A DNA stretch of 64,000 nucleotides from Polytrichum commune (GCA_950295325.1 OX485809.1:7440001-7504000); one strand, 5' to 3'; counted from the first letter of the stretch, positions 1 through 12,501 are shown. Notes: a model not told the origin generated them from the sequence alone. Numbers and translations are program-made.

Positions 1-1479
1 TTTCCCTTTTTCTCATAGTTGAGCTTCATATATAAATCGAGTTCAACAACAACAACATTAAAACCACTTCAATTCTATATAGCTCTAAGGCTAATTCTAC
101 CAAGTGCTAATTCCAATGTTTGGATGTAATTTTGAATCAAGTTAGAATGTGGGCACAATTTTGGGCTCACACATATATGGAAGATTGTCATCGAGTTAGT
201 TTGATATGGTGTTGTAAGGAGAGATGAGGACCACCAATTGAGTTCAATGTTTGTATTTTCAAAGTTTTATGCAACATTTTACTATTGTATTGGGTAGTAG
301 CCAATAAACCTTTACACTCACTAGTGCCTATTGCTTTATGATTGGAATGATCAACATATTCCTTGTGGATTCTTCTTGGTAAAGCCGTTGGAATGTGGAC
401 AACATATGACGACAACAACCATCTTCTTCCAATAGGCGATCCTCATCCCATTCCAATGGAACTATTGTGGGGAAATGTAGAAATTAATCGGCTCAAATAT
501 ATGTAGAGAAGGAGACGATAAGGGCTTGCAAAAGCATCAAGGAAAAGAAATTGCACTATCAATGGAATCACCAAATATATTGAGTACCAAAAATTTGGTA
601 TGGATTGGAATGAGATGTATGCTCAAGGGATGGTTAATTATGTCACATTCCCCACGTTGTCATTGGCCCTTTATCGGTCACTGGTGAAAAGTTACAAGTT
701 GGATTTTGATCGCTCTCTAATTGTAAGACTGACCACAGATGCAATAATTTGGGCCTTTGTGTGGATGAGGCCTTTGTGTGGTTTGGAAATCTTTGAATGT
801 GGCTAAGGGTACATCCGTAGGGATTTGAAGGGATCAATTAAAGGAAATTTGTATTATAATGGTGGACTCCTATGTGTGGGGAAAATAAGGAAAAATGACC
901 ATTGTTAGAGAATGTTGGACAAGGCAATGCACAAAAGTGGCAACACTTCCCGAGGTCATGCATTGCAAAATTGTCTTAATATTCTCTCACATGATATTGT
1001 CTCATGCAAAATGAAGGTTGCTTACAATGTATTTTATCCCCAAAGTGTATGTAAATGTTGCAATGACAAACCTAATGTTTGTAGGTGTTGTCGCAGACCT
1101 TTCTGAGAATTGCAAATACTAATCCTATACGCTTTGGGTTCCTGTCATGATATTGATTGGTACCAAATACAAACTATAGTTCAACAAAAATGGCATGGAT
1201 TTGAGTCTATGCAAATGTGGATTACTAAACATGCATATGTAATTTCATGCATGCAATGTACCTTCTAACAATGAGTGAAGAATTCTATATTGAGTTGTGA
1301 TCCATGGATTCGTATCATTCCAAAATATAATTTTCTTGCATGTCTTCTAGGATCTAATAGTGGTGTCGGACCCTATATTATATATAGAGGATTACAATTG
1401 ACACCACAACTTTTGAAAAAAATTCAAATTTTGTTATTAATGGAAATGTGTTTTGTATTGTGTTCAAACAATAGGACGA
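1..1479. other. unassigned left flank
   Basis: This AT-rich flank lies outside the inverted duplication and has no counterpart beyond the right arm. Stretches at about 600-1,106 (plus strand) read as short open frames with stops between them, for example 600-806 and 912-1106. The latter ends in a Cys-rich stretch (CKCC..CRCC). They may be decayed coding DNA, but no family is recognised and no splice structure is evident. Nothing else supportable was seen here. Confidence 0.4.
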
Positions 1480-2166
1480 ATCCATGAAGTCAAGTTCCCC
1501 AATCCCTCCGGTAATGTTGTTAGGCTTGAACAACACGACAAATTGAGGGTTGTCAAAAAAATCAAGTTCCCCAATCCCTCGGGTATTGTTCTTAGGCCTG
1601 AACAACTCTCCAAATCGAAGGTTGTCAAAGAAGTCAAGTTCCTCAATCCCTTTGGTAATGTTGTGAGGCTCGAACAAAAAGAGAAATCAAGGGTTGTCAA
1701 AGAAGTCAAGTTCCCCAATCCCTCCGGTAATGTTGTTAGGCTCGAACATTTGGATAAATTGAGGGTTGTCAAAGAACTCAAGTTCCCCAATCCCGCCGGT
1801 AATCTTGTCATGCTCGAACAATCAAACAAACAGAGGGTTGTCAAAGAAGTCAAGTTCCCCAATCCCTCCGATAATGTTGTCAGGCTCGAACATTTGGACA
1901 AATTGAGGGTTGTCAAAGAACTCAAGTTTCCCAATCCCTCGGGTAATGTTGTCAGGCTCGAACAATCGGACAAATCGAGGGCTTTCAAAGAAGTCATGTT
2001 CCCCAATCCCACCGGTAATGTTGTCAGGCTCCAACAAAAAAACAAATCGAGGGTTGTCAAAGAAGTCAAGTTCCCCAATCCCGCCGGTTATGTTGTCAGG
2101 CTCGAACAAAAAGACAAATTGACAGTTGTCAAAGAACTCAAGTTCCCCAATCCCGCCGGTAATGTT
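1480..2166 (-). pseudogene. distal LRR segment of the left PNL copy
   Basis: About nine to ten tandem 72-bp units are read on the minus strand as 24-residue leucine-rich repeats with the pattern LxxLxxLxLxxCxxLxxLP. An open frame runs over 1464-2078. This is the 3' continuation of the left PNL gene's LRR exon, cut off from the rest (3,715-5,631) by the transposon at 2,167-3,711. The repeat array ends near 1,480 and the sequence beyond is unrelated to the right arm, so the duplication breakpoint or the natural gene end lies here. It is a pseudogene because of the insertion and upstream frameshifts. The repeat unit is also open in other frames, and those frames are not annotated. Confidence 0.85.
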
Positions 2167-2311
2167 CACTACAAGAGAAACAAAGGTTTTTAGTACAGTG
2201 TTTTAGCATGCATGTGCTAATTGGACCAACACTTCATGAAAAAAAAGATATCGACATGTTTCTAGTATAAGTGTTGGAAAATAGTCATTGTTGACACATT
2301 AACGCCCCGAT

Positions 2312-2349
2312 ATTGTTTATAGGACGACTCACATCGTCCTATAAACAAT
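2312..2349. repeat. perfect 16-bp inverted repeat (hairpin)
   Basis: The arms ATTGTTTATAGGACGA (2312-2327) and its exact reverse complement (2334-2349) flank a 6-base loop, CTCACA. The hairpin lies about 145 bp inside the left end of the CACTA-like insertion. It may be a subterminal structure of that transposon. Confidence 0.85.
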
Positions 2350-2399
2350 CAGACAATTTGCCCAATAGATTGTGTGAATTATGGTCGGTAATTTTTAGG

Positions 2400-3170
2400 G
2401 CGTATGTGGAAAATCATGTACACAGTAAATAGTAGACAATTTATAGTATATAATAAATAAAAGTCCGTTAATAGTAAAATAATATACTATAAATAATAAA
2501 TAAGAATAGCACACCATTAATAGAAATACTATAATAATATAACAAAATAATAAATATCAGACCATAAATAGTAAATAATATACTATATACAATAGATAAG
2601 AATAACATACTGAAAATAATAAATAATATACTATATAAAGTAGATAATAATAAAATACTATAAATAATAAACCGAAGACCATTAATAGTACTAATATACT
2701 ATGAATATTGAAAATTAAATATCAGACTATAAATAGTAAACAATATACTATATACAGTAGATAATAATAACATACTAAAAATAATAAAGAATATTCATTA
2801 GATCATTAATAGTAATAATATACTATAAATATCAAATATTAAATATCATACACTAAATAGTAAATAGTAAATAATATACTATATACAATAGATAATAATA
2901 ACATACTGAAAATAATAAATTATAAACTATAAACACTGAATATTAGGCAGTACATAGTAAATATGATAATATAAACAATAAATACAAGGCAATAAATAGC
3001 AAATACGAGACACTTAATAATAAATAATAGGTAGTATACAACAAATATTGGATAATAAACTATAAGTAGTAAATAATAGACAGTAAATAATATACGCCGT
3101 ATATAGTTGATATTATATTGTATACAGTAAATAAAAAATAAAAAATAACTTAGGGCCTCTATATACAAAT
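2400..3170. repeat. AT-rich degenerate tandem repeat
   Basis: About 770 bp of very AT-rich sequence is built from short variants of ATAGTAAATAATATACTATA and similar words, with larger near-repeats of about 110-130 bp (for example around 2,500, 2,570, 2,680 and 2,840). It lies inside the CACTA-like insertion. It has no coding potential beyond low-complexity frames. Confidence 0.75.
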
Positions 3171-3194
3171 GTTTTAAATACTTCTAATATATCA

Positions 3195-3410
3195 TGCGTG
3201 GAATGGTGGCTTAGTGGCTAAGGGCTCTAAGTGGGAGCCAAGGGGTTCAAGGATCAAATCCCTTGGCCCCCGCCCTTGGCTTAGCCTACTAGGTAAGTGG
3301 CTAGGCACTTAGAACTATAGGTGCTTATAGATGGCAAGGCTCGGAAGGTGAGGATTAGACTTACTAATGGTGGACATCTCTTTTAAATGACACTCATTTG
3401 TTAAAAAACA
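3195..3410 (+). repeat. tRNA-derived SINE-like head
   Basis: An A-box-like match TGGCTTAGTGG (3207-3217) fits TRGYNNARNNG. A B-box-like match GATCAAATC (3252-3260) fits GWTCRANNC. They are about 35 bp apart, the usual spacing of internal RNA polymerase III promoters. The sequence does not fold as a complete tRNA, and no clear poly-A or poly-T tail or target duplication was found, so a tRNA-derived SINE remnant is the best guess. Its 3' limit is approximate. Confidence 0.45.
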
Positions 3411-3714
3411 GGACCACTCATTATTCAACATATCAACCAATAATAGCCCTACACATGCATGCACGTTTTAACGTTAAGTAATAATTTAGTGTGAAGCCCG
3501 TAAAATAATTAGTAAATTTAGACATCATAAGCAATGGTCCTAAACATATTGCCTATGTCCAAAAGGACGATCCATGGGGTGTAGGGCATGGTCCCCCAAG
3601 ACATGTCGTAGACAACACAATTTCTAGTAATATATGCTATTAAGTCACGTCTTTGTTTACTTCAATAAATGTCTTGTTACATGTCTAGATTGTACACAAT
3701 CTCTAGTACTGGTT

Positions 3715-5631
3715 GTCATGCTCGAACAATTGAACAAACAGAGGGTTGTCAAAGAAATCAAGTTCTCCAATCCCTCCGGTAATGTTGTCATGCTCTCACA
3801 ATGGGACAAATCAAGGGTTGTCAAAGAAGTCAAGTTCCCCAATCCCGCCAGTAATGTTGTTATGCTCGAACAATCAAACAAACGGAGGGTTGTCAAAGAA
3901 GTCAAGTTCCCCAATCCCCTTGGTAATGTTGTCAGACTCGAAAATTTTAACAAATTGACGGTTGTCAAAGAAATCAAGTTCCCCAATCCCTCCGGTAATG
4001 TTGTCAGGCTCGAACAATCGGACAAATCGAGGGCTTTCAAAGAAGTTAGGTTCCCCAATCCCGCCGGTAATATTGTCAGGCTCGAACATTTGCACAAATC
4101 GAAGAATGTCAAACAAGTCAAGTTCCCCAATCCCACCGGTAATGTTGTAAGGCTCGAACACAATGGGACAAATCAAGGGTTGACAAAGAAGTTAAGTTCC
4201 CCAATCCCGCCGGTAATGTAGTCAGGCTCGAACAACCGAACAAACGGAGGGTTGTCAAAGAAGTCAAGTTCCCCAATCCCTTTGGTAATGTTGTCAGACT
4301 CGAACATTTTGACAAATTGACGGTTGTCAAAGAAGTCAAGTTCCCCAATCCCTCCGGTAATGTTGTCAGGCTCGAACAATCGAACAAATCGAGGGCTTTC
4401 AAAGAAGTTAGGTTCCCCAATCCCGCCGGTAATATTGTCAGGCTCGAACATTTGCACAAATCGAAGAATGTCAAAGAAGTCAAGTTCCCCAATCCCTCCG
4501 GTAATGTTGTCATGCTCTCACAATGGGACAAATCAAGGGTTGACAAAGAAGTCAAGTTCCCCAATCCCGCCGGTAATGTAGTCAGGCTCGAACAACCGAA
4601 CAAACGGAGGGTTGTCAAAGAAGTCAAGTTCTCCAATCCCTTTGGTAATGTTGTCAGACTCGAACATTTTGACAAATTGACGGTTGTCAAAGAAGTCAAG
4701 TTCCCCAATCCCGCCGGTAATGTTGTCAGGCTCGAACAATCGGACAAATCGAGGGTTGTCAAAGAAGTCAAGTTCCCCAATCCCTCCGGTAATGTTGTCA
4801 TGCTCTCACAATGGAACAAACTGAGGGTTGTCAAAGAACTCAAGTTCCCCAATCCCGTCGGTAATGTTGTCACGCTCGAACATTCTGACAAATTGAGGGT
4901 TGTCAAAGAAGTTAAGTTCTCGAATCCCTCCGGTAATATTGTCAAGCTCGAACAACGTCTCAAAGTGAGGGTTGCCAAAGAAGTCAAGTTCCCCAATCCC
5001 TCGGGTAATGTTGTCAGGCTCGAACAAAAATACAAATCGAGGGTTGTCAAAGAAGTCAAGTTCCCCAATCCCTCCGGTAATGTTGTCAGGCTTGAACATT
5101 TTGACAAATTGAGGGTTGTCAAAGAACTCAAGCTCCCAATCCCTCCGGTAATGTTATCAAGCTCTCACAATGGGACAAATCAAGGGTTGTCAAAGAAGTC
5201 AAGTTCCCCAATCCCTCTGGTAATGTTGTCATGCTCGAACATAAATACAAATTGAGGGTTGTCAAAGAACTCAAGTTCCCTAATCCCGCCGGTAATGTTG
5301 TCAGGCTCGAACAAAAAGACAAATCGAGGGTTGTCAAAGAAATCAAGTTCCCCAATCCCTCCGGTAATGTTGTCATGCTCTCACAATGGTACAAATCAAG
5401 GGTTGTCAAAGAAGTCAAGTTCCCCAATCCCTCCGGTAATGTTGTCAGGCTCGAACAATTGGACAAATGGAGGGCTTTCAAAGAAGTCAGGTTCCCCAAT
5501 CCCTCCGGTAATGTTGTCAATGACCTACATATCAATAGACGCAGGGAGCTGAATTGCATGTGTACAATGCTTGTGTGAATGTTGAAAGGGCTTGGCCAAA
5601 TTTCTTCATTTATTAAAATGCCTTCAACTTT
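3715..5631 (-). pseudogene. LRR exon (exon 3) of the left PNL copy, frameshifted
   Basis: Exon 3 starts at 5631 after an AG acceptor at 5632-5633. It encodes the same KVEGILINEE start as the right copy, then leucine-rich repeats from about 5,540. The frame stays open only to 5128, where a 1-base loss in a GGGGAAC word shifts the frame. LRR coding resumes in another frame (5131-4118) and shifts again near 4,160, where two units look fused out of phase. The segment holds about 25 units of 72 bp and continues past the CACTA-like insertion at 1,480-2,166. At best the left gene would give a protein truncated after a few LRRs. Confidence 0.85.
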
Positions 5632-5872
5632 CTGGAATATCTGTTTTTTGAAAATGTCCAAAATGTCAAAATAGGAATTTTCTAAATAAAAATGTTGATT
5701 GATATCAAATGTTACCCTTACCAAACAACAACAAATGTAGATCATTTAAGTGCACAATAAATAATCATCTAGGATACGTTTAAACAACTTAGAAATGAAC
5801 CCTTTGACTTACAAGTTTGCAACTCAATCTGGCTACAAACAACCTAATTCAAATTGCTTGCATAGAAAATAC

Positions 5873-6901
5873 CTTGTTTGTTTGTCCAGTTGTTGAAGGA
5901 ATCATGTTTTTTTTCCAAATTCGAGTATCCTTATACACCTCCTCCGTCTCAACCATCATTCGTCCCATGTCACGTAGTTGGTCATGCATCTCTAGGTCTC
6001 CGAATTGATCTATCTTGACCAAGGACTTGTCCACCAACACATCAAGCACATCACTTGGAGATGCACACATAAGCAAAGCTCTTTCTTTCCGATGTCGCAT
6101 GGGAAAGAAACATGCTAAGTCTAGAAACAACTTTTTCTCTTCGTCTTTCAATGCATCAAAACTAACCCTCAAGGTACTCCACAGCCCTTCATCACCATCC
6201 AAACATCTGCCTCTTGTCATCCTTTGGAAAGCCCTTTCCCAACTTCGAATCCTCTCCTTTCCTTGCAAGAATGCACCCATGACTTTCAAGCTTAAAGGCA
6301 AGCCGTTGCAAGCTTCCACAATTTTGTCACGTATATCAAAGAACTGTGGTGACAATTGTCCTTCATGTGAAGAAGCATAAGAATTAAAGAGTTCTTTTGC
6401 CGCATTTCCATCTAACTCCCTAACGTCTATCTTACCGTTCTCCTCCACAAAATCCATCATTAGACCCCAATCACGGGTTGTTATGATAATATTGGTACCT
6501 TTGTTGACAAATGAAGCATGTGCTGGAATAATATCACGCACTTGAACTTGATCTAGTGGATCGTCCAATATTAGAATGATTTTCTTGCTGGCCAACAACT
6601 CCCTCACCGTTTGTTGAGCATCCACCTTATTAGGCTTGTCTTCTTTGTCCAAGCATTCGAGTTTTTCTAAAATTTCCCATAGGACTTCATGTGAACTTTT
6701 GCTTTTCAATTGTTCAATGAAGCATGATGCATTGTATGTGGATTTCACATCATCAAATACGACCTTAGCCAAGGTGGTCTTCCCTATTCCTCCCATACCA
6801 ATGACACCCAAAATTTTCACTTGTTTAAGACGAGATTTCACTTTAGCAAGTTTGCTTTGAAGACCAACGAGTTTTTCGTTTTGTGTTGATGGTTCATCCA
6901 C
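5873..6901 (-). CDS. NB-ARC exon (exon 2) of the left PNL copy
   Basis: This 343-codon exon encodes a plant NB-ARC nucleotide-binding switch domain whose predicted protein is identical to the right copy. Visible motifs in order are the P-loop GMGGIGKTT, kinase-2 ILILDDPLDQ, RNBS-B IIITTRDWG, GLPL as CNGLPLSLK, RNBS-D FLDLACFF, and an intact MHD (LEMHDQLRDMG). Such domains bind ATP/ADP and act as the molecular switch of intracellular immune receptors. It is joined in phase 0 to exon 1 through a 138-bp GT-AG intron (6902-7039) and to exon 3 through a 241-bp intron (5632-5872). The domain looks intact, but the downstream LRR exon is broken. Confidence 0.92.
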
Positions 6902-7039
6902 CTATACGAAGAACACAGACGTTAGGATTCTATGTTCAAATATTGAAGTCCAATTTCAAGCAAATTAAATTCAATAACAATAAAAACATGACATCTGATA
7001 GGTAAACAATAAGCACATTGTAATAGACTTGGTTCATAC

Positions 7040-8782
7040 CTTCTTTGTAGCAGGGATGTTTTTGACATGCTTTGAGGCTTCCGATTTCCTTTCCATATTT
7101 TGGGTCATAGACTGGTCTCTCTTGAACCGTGGTATGTCATTGGAATACGTTCTAGTCATGAACTTCTTCTTCAAGGTTGTGAGTCGATCGCAAATATTAG
7201 AAAATGTTGGCCTCCGTGAAGGATCTTCAACCCAACATTCCTCGATCAACATGGTGAGCTCCTCACAATTGATAGGTAGGTCTGGCCTGACATGATCTTT
7301 TATCTTTTGCAAAATGTCTTTCCTTGTTTTGGTGTTTGAAAATGGTTGCTTGAGAGAAAGAATCTCTGAACATGTCATAGCAAATGACCATACATCAGCT
7401 TCAAAAGGACATGCCGCACAAGGTGGGTCATCTTTGTTCTTCATCTCCGGTGCCATATACTTTGGTGTACCAATTGTATGAATTTGTGGTTCTGGTTTGC
7501 TTTGAACCTCCAATTTAGAAGTATCATAATCCATCAATTTGACAAAACCATGGCCACAATTCCCCTTTACTCCTGCAACTGTCATGGAGCTTAAAAGCAC
7601 ATTGTCTGGCTTTAGATCAAGATGGGCAACATACATGTCATGAAGGTAACACATGCCCTTTGCAATTTGATACATTATATCAATTGCTTCAATATATGGT
7701 AAGTTTTTCTTTTGCTTCTTCAAGAAACCACCCAAGCTCGTTTCCATAAACTCCATTACTAAATATAGTTCTTTGGAGGCTTCTGTTGTCTGATGGAGAT
7801 TGTTCTCATGGTTTTCATCAGTTCCACAACCAATGAATTTGATGATGTTCGGATGGCTCAAGCCTGCTAAGATGTTGGCTTCTTTGAGACAGTTTGGAGA
7901 AGCTTTCATTATTTTTGTTGCACTTTGTAATCCCATCCAACTTGATTTGTACACTTTGCCCGTCTGCCCAGAACCTATTTCTTTGTTGAGCTCCGGTTTC
8001 ACAAAATCCTCCGAAACCTCCGAAGCATCCAATTCTGCACCTTTCACTCGTTGCAAGTCATATTGCAATCTCCTCAACAAATATTTTGATAAGTCATAGT
8101 CCTCCAAATCATTGGGCGTCGTTTGGAGGCATTGTAGAAGCCTATTTTCCAAATCTTCTTCATCACCTTGAATTTCGTCATAAGTGGCCACGTCAAAATC
8201 AATAAGTGGGATGTCATATTTTGAATCCACACAAAAAGGTGAATATATTTCACATATTGCATCCCATATACACTTCAAATCATACACAAGTTCTCGAAAG
8301 GCCTCCATGTTGTTCATTTGGAATGCAACTGCATGGCACCATTTTTGCTTCCCACAATCTTCCACCAATACTCGTACTCTTTGAATAATGCGACATAACT
8401 CCTCAAGTACAAGCCCGATATTGGAGGCCTCATTAGTAGACATGGTCATCACATTGAAATTATCCACAACTTGGACGAGTTTGTTGAGAAGATTTTCGCA
8501 TTGTCTCTTATTCAACACTTGCTTTGTTTTGAGAACCTCGTGAAGTTTGCTTACTTCTTTGCTCTGCCATTCTAAAATACATCCATGCTCTCTTTGTTCG
8601 TGTCTTTTTCGCACATATGTCCAAAGCTTTAAGGAGCAAATACTTATGAAACCCCAAATCAAAACCCGTTGCAAGATCTTAGCCATGACGGAACACCTAT
8701 TATTTATCCCAGCATGTGGATCTTTATTCACTTTCCTGTTTTGCACACCATAACCTTGTAAGTATACAACCATTGTCTTCAT
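7040..8782 (-). CDS. protein kinase exon (exon 1) of the left PNL copy
   Basis: This 581-codon exon has the same predicted protein as the right copy (34485-36227). Residues about 36-57 are hydrophobic. Residues about 60-250 form a mostly helical region reminiscent of the N-terminal four-helix modules next to plant kinases and helper NLRs. Residues about 265-540 are a Ser/Thr kinase-like domain. The glycine loop GSGQTGKV, Lys290, Glu301 and APE are present. The catalytic loop reads HLDLKPDN instead of HRD, and the DFG position reads DYD. The exon ends at a GT donor in phase 0. Because the left LRR exon is broken, this copy probably does not give a full receptor, though a kinase-NB-ARC fragment is possible. 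Confidence 0.9.
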
Positions 8783-11700
8783 CTACCACAATAAAATAAG
8801 AACATCATTATTTTAACAAAGTTATAAAATGAATACAAACAATAATAAGTTAATTACTCCACAAAATACAATGCAAAAGTTGATCATACTAAAGGAAAAT
8901 CCACACTCTAATTTTGGGATACATTATTTACAATATAGACAAATAAATGGTGATTATAATGTCAAGAATGAATGTGAAAGTAGTTTCTCTACATAGCTTC
9001 AAAACTACTCAAAAAACATTATGTAGTGGCATTTATCATTTGGACTTGCATTTTGGTATACGTTTTTACAAGCGAATTACAAATAAGTATTATTCTAGTA
9101 ATATGCAACACTGCACATGGTAAAATATGCCATTCCAATTAAAGAGTAAAAGCGATACGACAATCAAGTGCATCGTGCTAATTAATGTTATAACACATGG
9201 TTTTATTCCCTAAAGAGGCCTAATCTAGTTTTTCTTTGGTCAAACATAGCTAGAGAGGTGTATACATAGGAAATGAACTTCCAACTCTAAGAGATGGACC
9301 CTAAACATCACCTTCCTCTCTCCCTTCGAAGCAATCAATCAAATTCAAAAGTCTATACCTCAACTAACCAATAAAGAACCAAACACTTCAAAAATAACAC
9401 ATCAATATTCCCAAAAGTTTCATAGGAGCAACCTTGGACGATAAGATATGTATAAACGAATCTCAACACTAACAATTCATTTGCATTTTGGTGATTGAAA
9501 CACACAACCAAACTAAATGACTAATCAACATCGCCTTCACAACAAGTGAGTGTAGAGTAAATAAACTTCACGCTCATCAAAAACAAGCGTTTCCACTCAA
9601 AAACAACATTTACCAATTGTGCTTCCATGTTCAATTGGATAACCACACCCACATGTGCCTCATTCAATGGCATATAGTAGTTCAGTAGATAGACCATGTG
9701 CATAGACAAACACCAATAGCACATACCATGTCAATAATTAATTGTTCATATAATTGAGTTTCACGTTCATTTTTAAGAGATGATCGATGGCACTGTTGAA
9801 TTTATGTAAAAGCATTTCCCTACTCATAGCATTAGTTTTTTATACGGTCTAAAAGCCAACCTAACATCGTGGCTTTCATAGGATAGGAGAAGATAAAAAT
9901 ATTTTGTGTGAGAGGTCAATATGCCTAGAGATATAGAACATGCCAATTTGCCTAGAATCCATTATGTTCCTTGACTACGAACCTCACAAAGAAAAGAACG
10001 AACTTATCATAACATACATGAGGTTTCAATAAAATCACGCAAACAATGTCACCACACAAAAATGGCAAACACAAACATGTTTCTACGTGTCTACTTCATA
10101 TGGACAGTACATTAACAATAACCAAAGTCTTAAAAGAACCCTCAAAAACAAACATTCATGCCCCTTCGGAAAGACAACACAATCATGAAACTTTAAACTT
10201 ACAAGATAGGTATATCACCACAAAAGCTTCACGCTCAAACCTTTTCTTGAGCCCTTCAACCAAATCACCTCTTCGTGTGTACACCTCATCCATTATTCAT
10301 CCTATGCAACCTCCCAAATGTGTTGGCAAGACTACTTAGGAATATGAATTACACATCCGCTTTTAACTAATACGGGCTAGGTTGGAGAGGGGAAATGTTG
10401 GACTATACAAACATATGACTTACAAATTAAGATATTCATTCCTTCCCTCCCCCAAGATCCACACGATTGATTGATCCAAATAACCAACTCAAATGCAATC
10501 TATTGATGCCTAATCCACCTTCATCTCCTCCAACTAGGCTACAACATGTTTCGAGAAAGGATGAGGCAAGGACGCCACCTAATATTATGAAGTTGACATT
10601 AACATCTTATACTAAATTAGTCAATGATATGATCCATAATCTCTTATCATTCTAATGTAGGGGGGGGGGGCTCGAGGTCAATTAACGTAATTTGTCACAA
10701 TTAATGAGACATAGGCAACAAACGTCAGAGGCACAGTAGTAGCGTTGAGTTAGTGTTATCAAGAAGTACATGATTGACATGGGCATGTATAGGGCCTTGC
10801 AACTCATCGCCTTAGTCCTAATATCTAGGATTTTAGTAGATGTCCCACTTTCGCCAGGGGGACCATCTACCTCCAGCCTAGATATTAGTGCAAAGGTGAT
10901 GAACTCAAGGGCTACAAACGGGGAGATTTGACTGCTAATATCTACAAATGGGCCGGTTGAGTTTGAAAGATAACCAGTTCACGGTCAAGACTTTATGCAA
11001 ATCACCAATCATTTTAGAAGAATCTATATAAAAATATAAAAATATAAAAAATCAATTGATAAAGGAGAACTGAAAGATATCAACATTTAAACCGGTTGGA
11101 CTTGGAAAAATGAACGGGGAGAACCGACCCCTAGTTACAAATTAACCGGCTGAGTTTAAGAAATAACCTGTTCAAAACTTCAAAAAAATTACTGATCATT
11201 TTTAAGGAATCTATAGGATACTATATATCTAAAATCAATAAAGTAGAACGAAAAGATTACAAGTAACTGGTTGACTTGGAAACACTGGGACTTTGACCAA
11301 TTATGCCTAAAAATCTCCCGGGACATAAACTTTCAAACAGGTGGATCTCAATTGGTTTTGTCCAAAATCTTCCCGGACACTGCTCTAGGGCTCTTATCAG
11401 GCCCTCTGAAGGCCAACACCTCACATGTCCAATGTCTTTGATGTATGTAGTTATATGGTGTTCCAGGAGCTCTCATGACCGGAAATAGCCAGTGTTGAAC
11501 TTGATGAGGCCCATATAATTTGTGTATTGGGTTGTACGTTGAGACCCTCTGTCCTTTGAGGGTCCTTTGGGTGTTAAGCTTAAGTGGAAGATCAGTACCA
11601 TGGGAGTGAATTTATTTGAGGGCTCTTGACGTACACGTGGCCTTCTCTATTCATTCAATCTATTTGAGATTTGAATGATGGAATGACCATTCAACGAATT

Positions 11701-12500
11701 GCAATATACTATGAACAGGAATGACATGACAAATTTGAAACAACCTCTTCAATGTTTCTCAAATGTTGGAATTTTGTTGTTCAAAGGAGTCCACAAAGAC
11801 AAACGTACAATTTTGTTCAGAGTGATCAATAAGGTGCGTCATTGAAGATACATGACAAGTCTACTTTCAAAGATTCCGTAGAATAATGTTGAAGACAAAT
11901 CTTAATACTTGGCTATCATAGTTGTTAATCAAACCACCAACACACTCAATCCTTCACCTCACCAACCAACCAATGACCCTTGGTGTGTCCCAAAAGCAAC
12001 GCTCCTTTATCCTCTAGGTATGTGGGTGTTCTTTGGTTCACTTTTCATGTTTTCCGACTTCAACCAATTAGATATATACAACGAAACTTATGTCACACTA
12101 GCGAATCTTTGATGAGAATAAATAAGCAAATATTTGATTGAAAATCAAACCTCATATGATTAGGTTATGGTTATTAGAAGTGAATGTTTGTTGATTCCTT
12201 AACCGAATACGTAGGTCTTCCCGACTGTACTCACTATTAACTATGCAATAGTGACTACGATCTGAAAACATAATCTAATCTCTTTTAAACATCACGTATC
12301 GTTATGATGTTTGTTCTTCGATCCCCGTGTAACCACACACCAATCTAAAATAGGTGTCAGATAAAGGAGAGTCCCACTCCCTTGTACGCACTCATGTAAC
12401 CACACACCAATTGAATATCGACGTCCCATTAAGAAGAGTCCGATTCCTGTATACGCCCTCTCGATAATTGTATCATGAGGCATCCCAGAGGAGCTTGCCA
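8783..12500. other. left-arm intergenic sequence upstream of the PNL start
   Basis: This non-coding DNA is duplicated in the right arm at about 30,767-34,484. An AG dinucleotide lies directly before the PNL ATG (on the minus strand), so a 5'-UTR intron with an upstream non-coding exon in this stretch is possible. Short open frames (9521-9724, 10046-10339, 11303-11488, 11909-12112) are kept in both arms, but only because the arms are nearly identical. None has a recognisable domain. An 11-base or longer G run lies near 10,660. A degenerate ~67-bp doublet containing GTAACCACACACCAAT occurs at about 12,325-12,460. Confidence 0.6.
10804..10902. repeat. pre-miRNA-like long hairpin (left-arm copy)
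   Basis: TCATCGCCTT (10804-10813) pairs with AAGGTGATGA (10893-10902, one G-U). CTAATATCTAGG (10818-10829) pairs perfectly with CCTAGATATTAG (10877-10888). GTAGATG further in pairs with CATCTAC. Together this is about 29 base pairs in a ~99-nt hairpin with small internal loops. The size and shape fit a plant small-RNA precursor or a small folded repeat. Expression cannot be judged from sequence. The mirror copy is at about 32,365-32,463. Confidence 0.5.
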
Positions 12501-12501
12501 A

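Larger units (their letters stand above)
2167..3711. mobile_element. CACTA-like DNA transposon insertion (non-autonomous)
   Basis: A 1,545-bp block interrupts the LRR array between an exact GTT duplication (2164-2166 and 3712-3714). Removing it with one GTT restores a normal LRR unit. The left end reads CACTACAAGAGA. The right end, reverse-complemented, reads CAGTACTAGAGA, so 10 of 12 bases match. A CACTA-type terminus and a 3-bp target duplication are the hallmarks of CACTA (En/Spm) elements. No transposase ORF is present. The inside holds a 16-bp perfect hairpin, an AT-rich degenerate repeat and a tRNA-like Pol III promoter region. The insertion is absent from the right arm. Confidence 0.8.

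Noticed and set aside
2920..3168. Hydrophobic 82-codon ORF in the AT-rich region
   Set aside because: This is a low-complexity translation of an AT repeat inside a transposon.
3195..3270. A functional tRNA gene
   Set aside because: A- and B-box-like words are present, but no cloverleaf with acceptor and anticodon stems can be drawn.
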